Assembly: GCF_020520425.1 (NCBI RefSeq)
Contig: NC_079487.1
Coordinates: forward strand, 125,200,385 to 125,264,384
DNA from: Spinacia oleracea
Lineage: Eukaryota > Streptophyta > Magnoliopsida > Caryophyllales > Amaranthaceae
DNA: 64,000 nucleotides
Direction: 5' to 3'
Position 1 is the first letter of the stretch. Each line of letters opens with the position of its first letter. The notes beneath the pieces were generated by a model. It saw only the letters and a list, made by a program, of their open reading frames with translations, had not been told where the DNA came from and ran no database searches. Position numbers and translations under genes: made by a program. Of the stretch, positions 1 to 10,306 are shown one piece after another.

Positions 1-2555
1 TCTTCACCAGGCGACCACCGGCGTAACACACAGGAACTAACCTCCGACCACCAAGCTCCGGCCGCCGTTGAGGTAACGTCACGACAGCCGACGCTACCTG
101 CCCCGCCTCCTCCTGGTTGTCGGAGACTAACGTGTGACGAGTTCCGGTGCCACTAAGGACGCAGATCATCGTCTTCGCCCAGGTCCAACCTCTGCTGCTG
201 TAAGTGGAGGTCAAACCGATGGTGAGACAATTGGTGGTGAAGTTGATGAAAATATCCATTTGGTGTGCCTAAATCTAAGCCAACCATTCTCACAACAACA
301 TTCAAAAATAGAAAATTACATGTACTACCAGGAATCAAATTCTTTTTCTTTTTTTATAAAAATTATAAACTTTTAAAAAATCAAAACAGACAAGAGTTCT
401 ATTTAATCTTTGTTTGTTTTAATCTTTGTTAAGTGGAGGTCTAGACTAAGCTTTGTTTTAATCTTTGTTTTAATTTCTGCTGCTGTAAGTGGAGGTTGAA
501 CAGTTCTATTTAATCTTTGCTTTTGTGCTGATGGGATTTATTTAAACAGTTTTATTTAATCTTTGCTTTTGAACAGGAAGAAAATTTAATCATATTACAT
601 GTATATTTTAAATTGGTTCTTTATAAATACATGTTTAGTAAAAAAAAAAAAAATACACTTGATTCCTTGTTTTAAACCAAACAACCACAAAGGGAATCAG
701 GGTGCAATTCATTCCGTTTCTGGGAAATACCGAAACAGGTAGGGGAAATCAGGGTCATTCCATTCCTCCTTGATTCCCTTTCTGCTATCCATTCCGTTTA
801 CCCTGCGCAAACCAAACGCCCCCTTACTATAATACTATATGCAGTAACACAGTTAGCTTTGTTGATAAGAGAAATTTGCACTGGAGTTGCTGGAAGCTCC
901 TGTAAGAACTCCCTCCAAAAATAAACGTATGCCACTGAATGCAGCGAGCACACGGTATTCTTTAGTAAAAGGCGAAAGAATAGTTCGCTTTGTGCTCACT
1001 GCGTGGCTGAGTGAATTGATCAGAAGTTGCTTTAGTTATTTATATTGCAGTCGTTGTTTGGATCTCATTTCCTGATTGATGTGGGACTGTTGTGCTTTCC
1101 CCTTGCATCTTTTTATTAAATATTTTGCTCTAGGGAAAAACGTTTACACAAACTAAGAAATATTTTGCTTTCTATCTTAATGTGGTTGATTCTACTAACA
1201 GAAAATATAATTTGTTTGATTCTACTAACGGTTCAGCTGAACTTTTTGGTTGTACCTTTGAGATTTTCTGCTGAATAGGAACTTAAATTACTTTAATGGT
1301 GGATAAAAAGATTAAACATCGCTACTGGATAGCAAGAATATAATCAATCTACTTCGATGGAAGAGTTTGTCCCATCTTTGTTGAAACAACTGTAGCTTGA
1401 AGTCGTACTTTTAAATTCCATCATCCAACAATTGATCTCCAATTATAGTATTTTCGAGAACTGAATAATTCACAATATTGGTAAAATTTATGCCCGAATA
1501 AAGTGGATGTGTTATCACTGTTTGCAACATCACTTATTAGACCCAAATGAAGTAAGAACATATAAAGACAATTAATGATCCATGCCAAAGACATAATAGT
1601 ATAATACTAGGGCAAGAACAACTAAATGGACCCAATTATAGTAAGAACATATAAACTCACACCTATTTTTATAAATGTATGTAAGATTAAAAAAAATTAG
1701 AAGAACATCTTTTGGATGGTTGTTCCACGAAGGTAGTTGTTTAGCTTTATCATAATAGTATGTTTAGAGGCACCATGGAGTTTTATAAATTGGAGTTTAT
1801 AAGCTCATTTTAAGGTGTGTGTCTATGCACAAGTGCACAACCAATTGTGTGAGAGTCCAACTTGTGTGATGTATTACTTTTAGTCAAACTTGTGAAGTCC
1901 CATCACAGTAGCTTGCTAATGGGCTCTTGAAGTGTCGCCTATGCGTTGCACTACTGCACCGGCCTGACGCACCCCACTAAATTACTATTCAAAATTTCTC
2001 TTATACAGGATAATAAGACGAAGTTATAAAAAATACACACAAATAATTAGATAGATTTATTAGGGGTTGTAAATTTCATTAGAAGTTAATTGATGGATTT
2101 ATTAGGGGTTACATGATTTACATCATGTATATGCTCAATAACTAGTTTGAACTGTAAAATTCAGGAAATTTTTGTTTATCTTCTTAATCACAGCTTTGGG
2201 GACATAAATAAAGAACTTGCACTTGGGTTGTTACAGTCTCCTTAAAGGAACCCCATTCAAATGTATTGCACTTGGATTGTTTGAATCTCCTTGAAGAACT
2301 CATTCAAATGTATGTCATTTAATGCGGTGAAGAGTAAAACCTACTTGAATGCCTAATTCTCTGTTGAAAATGATGATACCAGAATCTGAAGGTTTAAGAT
2401 GACAAATTTTAACAATTGATCTCCAATTACACTATATGTGAGAGACATACCCCGTGGTACCCTTCCCTGAGTAAGTTCTCAAGTCATACCCCGTGATACC
2501 CTTCCCTTAGTTAGTTTCTTGCAGAGAGTGGTCTTCTTGGTAACTCGGTCGAATG
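1..2555. other. Intergenic stretch, no supported gene
   Basis: The first 230 bases are GC-richer than the rest and rich in CpG, and could be the edge of a gene lying mostly to the left. I see no family signature and no usable splice pattern. A block near 390-590 repeats the phrase AGTTYTATTTAATCTTTG three times (about 394, 501 and 549), and TGCTGCTGTAAGTGGAGGT occurs near 195 and 480. Bases about 680-830 look like the end of a MITE, closing with CCAAACGCCCCCTTA. Similar phrases near 1430 and 2410 (AACAATTGATCTCCAATTA) show older local duplication. No coding call is made. Confidence 0.5.
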
Positions 2556-2563
2556 CCTTTGGG

Positions 2564-2783
2564 CAGGGTCGGCCCTGGGGCAGGGCATAAGGGGCCGTCG
2601 CCCTAGGCCCCAGGGAAAAGGCCCAATATCACTTAAACTAATCAAAGTATGGTTCTATAAAATTTCATGCAAATTTGTTTATATTAGGCATTGTAGCCTA
2701 GTGGTTTGTATGTGTATGATTTTGATAAACTCACCTGAGTTCGACTCCTACTAGCCTTAATTTTGCTTGGTTTTTTTCTCTTC

Positions 2784-2815
<32 letters not shown>

Positions 2816-3445
2816 CATTTTTGTTATTTCTCATTTGCTAACAATGAAATCATATTCTATTATCCAATTTGAGTCCAAATGAACACCATAAAGTAGAGCC
2901 ATATACAATGTTTATAATCATAATATTTTTTTTTTCTTTTGTTAATCTAATCACACTCCTTGTTTTATTTTAGAGTTTAGAAAAAATAATTGATATTTAC
3001 CTTATTGTACTTCAAAAATTATTACCGACTTGCTAAATGGTTCGTTACTACATCATCGTCGTTTTCAATTTTAAGTTTCGTTATTTCTTTAATTATTCAA
3101 AACATTTCTTTCATCCATTTTGAGATTTGAAGAGGTCAAGTTGTTGTAAAATTTGTCTTATGTTTCCTTGAATGTTTGAAATATTTGAATATAATTCATG
3201 TTTAATGGCACAATTTCGAAAATATTCAAGCCTTCATATTTTGTAATAGAGGTAATATTTCTTGGCTAGTTTAATTAGAATAGAGTAGTATTAAGTTTTA
3301 AGAAGGTAAATGCCAATTATTTACATACATTTTTTCAATCATAAAGTACATCACATTTATGATAAAAAAAAATTGTCCACGTGCCGTTAAAAGGGCCTCA
3401 ATTTTTTTTCGCCCATAGGCCACCAAAAAGCCAGGACCGGCCCTG
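2564..3445. mobile_element. Non-autonomous hAT element with 8-bp target duplication
   Basis: The ends are CAGGGTCGGCCCTGG on the left and the inverted CCAGGACCGGCCCTG on the right. They are flanked by identical 8-bp duplications CCTTTGGG (2556-2563 and 3446-3453), the hallmark of hAT transposition. The 882-bp interior has no transposase-like frame, so it would have moved in trans. A tRNA-like block lies inside at about 2688-2750, followed by a T-rich tract. Termini and target duplication are read directly from the sequence; the superfamily follows from the 8-bp duplication and the CAGGG ends. Confidence 0.9.
2685..2815 (+). repeat. tRNA-like (SINE-like) module inside the hAT element
   Basis: TGTAGCCTAGTGGTTTG resembles a pol III A box, and GAGTTCGACTCC about 45 bp downstream resembles a B box. 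The spacing fits a tRNA-derived SINE head. A T-rich tract of about 50 bp follows, and I see no clear target duplication around the block. It may be an old SINE inserted in the transposon, or a tRNA-like segment typical of this hAT family. It is not a functional tRNA, because no cloverleaf can be drawn. Confidence 0.45.
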
Positions 3446-3453
3446 CCTTTGGG

Positions 3454-5040
3454 GTAACGCTGTCCTTGTCTGATGTACGACAAAGTTAGCAAACCAATGT
3501 TCCTGTCAACTCCTTTGTGTTTTACACATGTTTTGTTACATTTCTTAATAGAAAACTTGTTGGTTTTTTTAAGGTTAGAAATTTAGGGAAGTTAGGAACA
3601 TTGAAATTTTCCTGTTTGTTGCTATTGACAAAGTTTTTGTCACTTGCAGAGAGAAGGGAAATTCAGCCTTTTTTCCATTTTGATTGGTTCCAACCTCCCA
3701 GTACTAATATGCTAAGAGAAGCATTTCAATATTGTGTACTCTTATGGTTCATGTTGAACTGGAATTGGCATGGGACCCTACCCAAAAAATTCTGACATAT
3801 TATCATGTTTGTTACAACAGGCCCAACACGTCAAATGGTGAATCATTCAGACTTAAAAAAGCAATATCTGATTTGCACCAAAAAAAGCAATATCTGATGT
3901 TAAAGAAGGTAGGACACAAGGTAAACCTTTTTGCTCAACTTCTAATGTTGTCATGGAAGAAATAGAGACTTGGGGAAGTATTTACCGAGGTTCTTTTAGG
4001 AATAGGCACACCTTTGGAAGCTACTCAGCTTATATTGGACCTAAAAGACTGCATAAGAAATGAGATGTATTTAGCCTTGGCCCTTTGAGATGTTTAGGAT
4101 GTAATAGGTTCCTGGAGAGTAGAACTTTAGTGCTGCAATAAGTTGAGATATTCATCACTCTCAGTCTCATGGTATGTCGTTGTAGGATGAATGGATGATA
4201 TTAGTAACCATGTTTTAGTATGTGTGGATGTTAGAGGTTGTTAACGACAGTGATCACCACATGTTGCTTCGAAATCTAAATATTTTCAATAAAAATGTTT
4301 ATATTTGGATTTTTAAGCTCTTTTGAGGAACTTCCTTCTACAAATAAACTTGTTGTGGATCACAATGACACAATGTGTAAGGAGTAACTAATTATGATTA
4401 AGAAGCGATAACGGCCTATAAGGCTTAGTCATCTATAGTTTGCAATCAGTTTCAGTTGCTGGTAGACTTTATAATTAACTCGTGGTTGTTATATTAGACT
4501 ATGAAATTCCCGGAGTATTCTATGACGGGTTTTCTTTTTATGTTACCATAAAACGCTGAAGTCCAATACAGACTTCTTTATAACTTTGGCAATTTGGCTT
4601 TTAACATTGCTTTTTTTCTCTTCGGAGACACCTGATAAAATGGGAAAGGTAAAGTGAAGTTTAGCATGACCCCTACGCAAGGATGACACGTACAAATTGA
4701 GAAATGGCCCAAGTTTGTTAGCATATTCTCTCCAACCAACAAGAAAATGTGGGATGATTTGTTTTCTAAGGAAAGCTAGCTTAAAGATGGTCTTCGTTCA
4801 AAAACTGCCACTCTCCGTATGTGAAATTCTTCCTACTCAGCACAAGTTCTCTTTCAGGGCTGTATTTATCATTCAAAGGTGTACTTATAAGAAAGATTTT
4901 ATTACTGCACATCAGCCGTAAAACATTACGGAGTATGTAGAATTGAACCAAGCTACTTCTTGTTTGGCAGGTAAATCCATGTGTTAAAATCTTAGGTACG
5001 AATTGAACAAGGGCCGCGCGAACGCAGGCCCCCACTATCA
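3454..5040. other. Intergenic, no supported gene
   Basis: Several short open frames occur here, but none shows a family signature or a consistent splice pattern. The stretch at 4199-4243 is the near-identical inverse of 5404-5446. TACGGAGTA occurs at 4927-4935. Confidence 0.4.
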
Positions 5041-5044
5041 CAAA

Positions 5045-5262
5045 TTATGACGTACACTCTTCCACTTGGGAAGATGTTAGGCAGTCACCCCTCCTAAGTG
5101 CAATGGAGGTCACCTACTTAGGCCATGAGCCTTAATGATCGCTCATTGACCCCGTCCAGGTAAGTAATTTGTTAAGTCATACGCATCTCTTTTTTATACT
5201 CATTGTTCTTGTACGCCTCTTGTTAGTTGAATGATGTGGGACAAGATCCAACTTGTTGCTAA
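5045..5262. repeat. Left copy of a segmental duplication
   Basis: The phrases CACTTGGGAAGATGTTA, CGCTCATTGA, TACTCATTGTTCTTGTACGCC and GTGGGACAAGATCC occur here in order and again in the same order at about 7095-7247. The right copy is missing part of the sequence after GGAAGATGTT. The long-TIR element of 5275-6987 lies between the two copies. Confidence 0.75.
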
Positions 5263-5984
5263 TACTAATGTTATTTGAAAAACGGTTATTTCATGAAATG
5301 TCCACAAGGTTCACGGAACGCACTAAATACTCCTCATGTTTTCAAAAAACATAATATATCCCTATTTAAACTTAAGTGCACCAAATGCCATGAACTTAAC
5401 GGAAGTTTAGCAACCTCTAACATCCACACATACTAAAACATTGGCGGGACGAGGGGGTAAATTAGGAAGAATTGGAGATAGTTGAAGAGGAAGATCAGAT
5501 TTGGAGGACAAACAAGAAGTCGACAAATAACGAGAGTTAACCTCCCTAGATTTTGGACGCAGATGGTGAGCTGCAATGGCGACATTGTTGTTGTTATCTC
5601 TCTACGCCGGCAACAATGGTGGTCGCTTAGGCGTCGAGTGCAACCGCAAATTTGACGTTGTCTTCAGATTGGGCGTTATGGATGTTGCTACCATCATTAT
5701 CAACCTCCTCCAACTCCAAATCGAAGCACCGAGAAAACCCTAATTTTGTAAGTTTCCACCTTTTCCCGAAATAATCAACAAAAATTGGTGGTGGTTATTG
5801 GGAGAAATGGGAGGTCGACGGAGATGCAATAGATGAATGTTCTTGTTGTTGTCATGGTTGGTGCTCAAGCTCCTAGAACCAGAAGAGAAGGGAAGGGGAG
5901 AGGTCAGATAAGAGAATAACAGGAAAAAAAAAAGTTGATTAGAAGAAAATTATATAATTGAATAATGGTTTAATTTAGGGCTAA

Positions 5985-6366
5985 CTATATTAGATCCCGT
6001 GCACGCACGAATATCTATTTACCGATACATTTCTCCTCATAAAGCAAATGCATAATTAATAAATCTCGAATTAAATCATTGCAATTTTCGTCCTATATGT
6101 ATAACGTATTTTATATACTTGCTAATTTTTCCATTTGATATAGCTATTTGACTAAAATATTACCAAAATCATTTAAGTAAATTATTATTGTAGGTATGTA
6201 TTAATTTTCACAATTTATATTCCAATATTTTTGCCATATATAGCCACTTTACAAAAAAGATAGAAAATAAACAAAGTTGATATACTTTTAGAAAAAGTTT
6301 TTGGCCGAAAATTTTTGCACCAGGAAGTGACATGTATCAGTCATAGTGTCTGTTTTATTATAAAGA
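5985..6366 (-). mobile_element. Helitron-like element, reverse orientation
   Basis: Read on the minus strand it begins TCTTTATAATAAAACAGACAC and contains ATGTCACTTCCTGGTG. It ends with the GC-rich palindrome CGTGCGTGCACGGG followed by ATCTAATATAG and then T. It matches the element at 18959-19434 along both ends. The 3' hairpin followed by a CTRR-like end and a T is the Helitron signature. The final CTAG has decayed to ATAG here, and the 5' flank is not the expected A, so this copy is older or altered. Confidence 0.6.
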
Positions 6367-6479
6367 AATATATTAGGTTAATTAAGGGTTAATTCGAACT
6401 ACTGACTAGTTAGACTTCCGTCAAGTCCAGGGTCATTTGGTGCACTTAAGTTTTATTATGTCATGCCCGGTATTCCGTC

Positions 6480-6946
6480 GAGGTTGTCTACATCGCTGGT
6501 AACCAGCGAAATAAGCACTCCATACCCACTTTAAAAAATAAAAAAAATTGAAAACATGGCCCACCTTCAAATAAATGTGTAAAAGTGTTGTGAACTTGTT
6601 ATATACTGTCATTTCTAATATAAATATTGTCATTGTTGTATAGTCATTGTTGTATTAAAATACTGTCACAATCACCCAAAAAAAGGAAATTTTGTATACA
6701 ACTGTAATGAAATATAAAAAGTAAAGAGACCATTTAAATGAATGGATAAAAGTGTTGCATATTAAATGAATGGGTAAAAGTATGTATACAAGTGTTATAT
6801 AAGTTTTGTCATCGTTTGCATAAATACTGTCATTGTTGTATTAAAATACTGTCATTGTTGTACTAATTACTGTCATTTTTGCTCATATGTAGTACTTTGT
6901 TTGACTTTTCAACTCACTACTGGTTACCAGCGATGTAGCCTCCCTC
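6480..6946. mobile_element. Mutator-like MITE with 10-bp target duplication
   Basis: Identical 10-bp duplications GTATTCCGTC flank the element (6470-6479 and 6947-6956). Both ends carry GAGG followed by the inverted motif CTACATCGCTGGTAACCAG. The core of that motif, TCGCTGGTAACCAGCGA, is itself palindromic at the left end. The interior repeats ACTGTCATTGTTGTATTAAAATACTGTCA-like units. A target duplication of 9-10 bp and no coding capacity fit a MULE-derived MITE. It lies in the right arm of the larger TIR element, so it arrived later. Confidence 0.8.
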
Positions 6947-9574
6947 GTATTCCGTCAAGGTCATTCCATGAAAAAACCGTTTCAAACATTTAAAATGTAA
7001 CTCCTCCCTTTCTTTTTGTTTGGTCGATCTCAAAAGAACAGCGACCTTAGTTACTCTGTCTAAGCAGATGAATTTAGATCTGAAACCATTAATCTTCTAC
7101 TTGGGAAGATGTTATGACCGCTCATTGATCCCATTTAGGTAAGTTATTTGTTAAGTTATACGCATCTTTTTTTATACTCATTGTTCTTGTACGCCTGTTG
7201 TTAGGTAAATAATGTGGGACAAGATCCGTTTTGTTGCTGAGTTCATGACTCAGCAATTAGTACGGAGTGTGTCTTATTGTATGTATTAACTTTTTAAACT
7301 TAGCTCTACAGAAGGATGGAACAAAAAAAAAAAAAGTATGGATTAGACTGCTGCCAAGTGCCAACATATGGTTCTTTGCATTTGTCAAAGAGGACTAAGA
7401 ATGAAGACCTATATAATGTAACAAGATATCAAGATTGACTGATTTTCTTGATTACTACCGAGTTTACGAACCAATAGTGCTTGAATTCTAGTCTTGGTGA
7501 AAGGGTAATGCATCCACTCATTGATGTTCTTGTATAACACCAGATTATGTCTAACATTCCAATGTGTGCAGAGTAGACATATAACAAAAATGCTATAGGC
7601 AGTATAGCAATAAGCCATCTCAAATTCAAAAGAAAAGAGCAAAAAAGTTCTATCAGACTTGGTTTTCTGTCTCCTTAGAAGACATTTGCTCGAAACGGTG
7701 GGATTTGGGAAAGTTGCTCGGTTGTCTGACAGTGTCTGCATATATTTGGGCCACATGACCCACATACTGTGTTGCCACATGACCCTCATACTGTGTTATC
7801 AGTTTTGCTCTGGTTTATAAAGAAACAAACTGGAGTTTAATAGTCAATGTGGGATGTTTTCCACTAGATTTGTTTTTAAACTCCCTTCTTTGAATGGTCA
7901 TTTAGCCAAAAAGATGGTTTAACGCTAGTACATTATTTTTACAACGAATTGAAGCGGTTATTACATGGGCTGCTCATCCTTATTTTTGCGTAGGCTATCA
8001 CTTGTTTGGTTTGATTTCCCTCGGTGAGGAGGGTTGCTACTTGTTTGGTGGATATTTCGAGCTGCGTTGATTTTGAAATTTATTTTCATCCAAACCCTGC
8101 TTGTATTGATATTTAGCTTCAAGATCGGCTTGAATCTTTAATGATGGAATAATTTTTGTATGATTAATGTTCAGCTTTACTCACTTCAAAGTACTCCTTT
8201 ACGAGTTACTCCGTTTGTTGGCTACTTGTTGAATCAGCAAATGGTGCTCTAATGTAAGAAGAAACGTTAAGCATTAACAAAAACCACATAGACGAATTCG
8301 TGATTTTGTCCAACAGTCCGAAATTAATATCATTTCCGCAGTGTTTGATATGTGAGAGTTGGGGATAATAGGGATATAAGAACAAAGAATTGGTGAGTCG
8401 GGTATGGATAACACAAGTGTTTCTCTATATTTGGTAAGTAACAACTTATGAATTAAGGGTAAATTTATCTTTTAACCAATTTTTATCCCTCCACTTAGGT
8501 TGCGTATATAAGTTCAAATTAAGTCTTATAAATTTGCTCTCTTAAGTTTACTCTATCGTAATCAGGTCTGATAAATTATAACTATGCCTATCAAATTTAA
8601 TCAGTTTTAATAACTTCAAATAAGTTTAGATAGGTTTAGGTTTTATCAGGTGATAAAAACGCCCCTTAACAAATCGTACCTTATGATCGACTTACTCAAT
8701 TAGCACTCAAAAAGGCTCAAATGTTCTTTCTTTTGATAAATAAATATATAACTGTAGTGATGTGTTATATAATTGACAAATTGATGGATACAAAATTGGA
8801 CAATCGAATAATTTAGGATTACCAAATGATTAAAAAGTGGATTCTTATTCTTATTCGTTGTAAGAAGTTTCTTTCTCTCCTTCAAAGTGAGGGACACATA
8901 CCCTTAAACGTCTGGGTAGGTAAACCCACAACCCCAATATTTTTTATTTGGTTATCACAATTCACAACCTCGATATTTTAGTCCTATAAATTAGACACCC
9001 TTAAAAAAAAAAAAACTCGTTGCTACCTAAATCTAGACTTCCAATTATTAGTATTGTCTTAGTATTTATTAGGAACAATAATTGTTGATTTAAATCAAAA
9101 TGGTGAGACAAAGTAGAAGAGAGATCCAAAAAAACAGTTGTTAATTTATGTAAGACACAGATGTTAGATGTTAATCACATGTTATTATGAGTATAAGTAC
9201 AACCTTAATAATGACATGGAAAATAGTTTGTCGACCATCACCGATATCCTTCGGATCTAGACCTAAGCTTTCGACAAAACATGCTTCTTATTGCACTAAT
9301 CTCTGATGGTTAAATCATACAGAGTACAAAACATGAAAAAAGACATGTAGATCAAACCAAAAACATACTTTATTTTAGAGATAATTCAAATTACGAATGT
9401 AAAGAGAGAGAATACACGAGAATATATAGACCAATAATATGGAATTTTTTAATTTTAAAAATAGAACTTTTCTTTTTCAAAAAATGTGGATTGCTAAAAG
9501 CATCAGAATATTTCACTGCAGAAAAGAACTTTCCAAAAATCGTCTACATATTCGATTTCCATATCATATGGAAG

Positions 9575-9832
9575 TAACTACAATGTGCCCAAAGTAACAT
9601 TCTTTCTCACCGGTAAAGCATATACTAGCAAATTGGCCATGGACCAATTGATATTGCCACTGCCAAACTTCTTTGTTGAATACGAGAAGCACGACCGTGA
9701 TTCGACCGGGCCTTTCACACAATCCTCTCATGATCGAGGCTTCTCAAGTTCTCATGGCCACGGCCTGTTACTCAGCGTGTGTTTATCCCAAGTCTTGATC
9801 AAAGTGTTGCCAGGGTACTCGATCATATAATA
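9575..9832 (-). pseudogene. Coding-like remnant, unrecognised
   Basis: On the minus strand two adjoining stretches read like protein: one near 9760-9830 (IEYPGNTLIKTWDKHTLSNR) and one near 9588-9736 (including CFSYSTKKFGSGNINWSM). Stop codons separate them and no start or splice sites fit. The base composition is higher in GC than the flanks. I do not recognise the family. It may be a broken gene fragment, or chance. Confidence 0.25.
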
Positions 9833-10222
9833 AAGTTCGGTCTTTAATGTGACAGAGTTTGCCGATTGGGTTCAATATGAGAGATAAACTCGGCCTTACT
9901 TGTCACCAACATAACCTTAACATGTAGAAAAAGAGTATTAAAAAAATAAAAAAAGGTTAGCATTATTGGAGTATGATTACTTGAGAGACACTAAAAGCAT
10001 AATAAATTGTAGGGAGTATAGTTGGCTAGTAAAGAAGTTAGAAAAAGTGAGTGAGAAGCATGGAAACAGAGAGAAAGACGGGCATCTATGATCTACCCAC
10101 ATACAATCAAAGGTGAATCCAATTCCCCCATTACCAAAAAAAAAAAGCCATATTGGTCCTCCCTTACTTCATTTCCTCTTTCCAATACAAAAATTACACC
10201 ATATTCTCCCATTTCAGACCCA

Positions 10223-10228
10223 TATAAA
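10223..10228 (+). promoter_or_regulatory. Candidate TATA box of the GUB_WAK gene
   Basis: TATAAA lies 79 bp before the start codon, in a pyrimidine-rich, purine-poor leader. This spacing would give a 5' leader of roughly 50 bases. The call rests only on motif and distance. Confidence 0.4.
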
Positions 10229-10306
10229 CCATCCATAAACGAATCAAACCAACACTTCCCGTTCACGTATTCCTTTCTTACTCATACCCTTTACAAAATC
10301 TAAACC

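Larger units (their letters stand above)
5275..6987. mobile_element. Long-TIR element (MULE-like) with two nested insertions
   Basis: The left arm begins TTTGAAAAACGGTTATTTCATG. The right end, read in reverse, is GTTTGAAACGGTTTTTTCATG. The homology continues inward: CTTAAGTGCACCAAATG is at about 5381 on the left and again, inverted, at about 6433-6449 on the right. The arms are therefore roughly 150-180 bp long once the younger insertion at 6480-6946 is removed from the right arm. A reverse-oriented Helitron (5985-6366) sits in the interior. The CpG-rich block at about 5550-5760 contains AAAACCCTAATTTT, a phrase common in plant gene leaders, so gene capture is possible. I could not define a target duplication. 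Confidence 0.6.
7000..10306. other. Intergenic and upstream region of the GUB_WAK gene
   Basis: This holds the right copy of the segmental duplication (about 7095-7247) and otherwise unannotated AT-rich DNA. The open frames at 7409-7789 show no family features. Near 9575-9832 there is a GC-richer, coding-like patch on the minus strand, listed separately. From about 10085 on, the plus strand becomes rich in C and T with few purines, like a plant promoter and leader. Confidence 0.4.

Noticed and set aside
7409-7789. 126-codon minus-strand frame
   Set aside because: It has no family signature and odd composition, and no splice pattern extends it.
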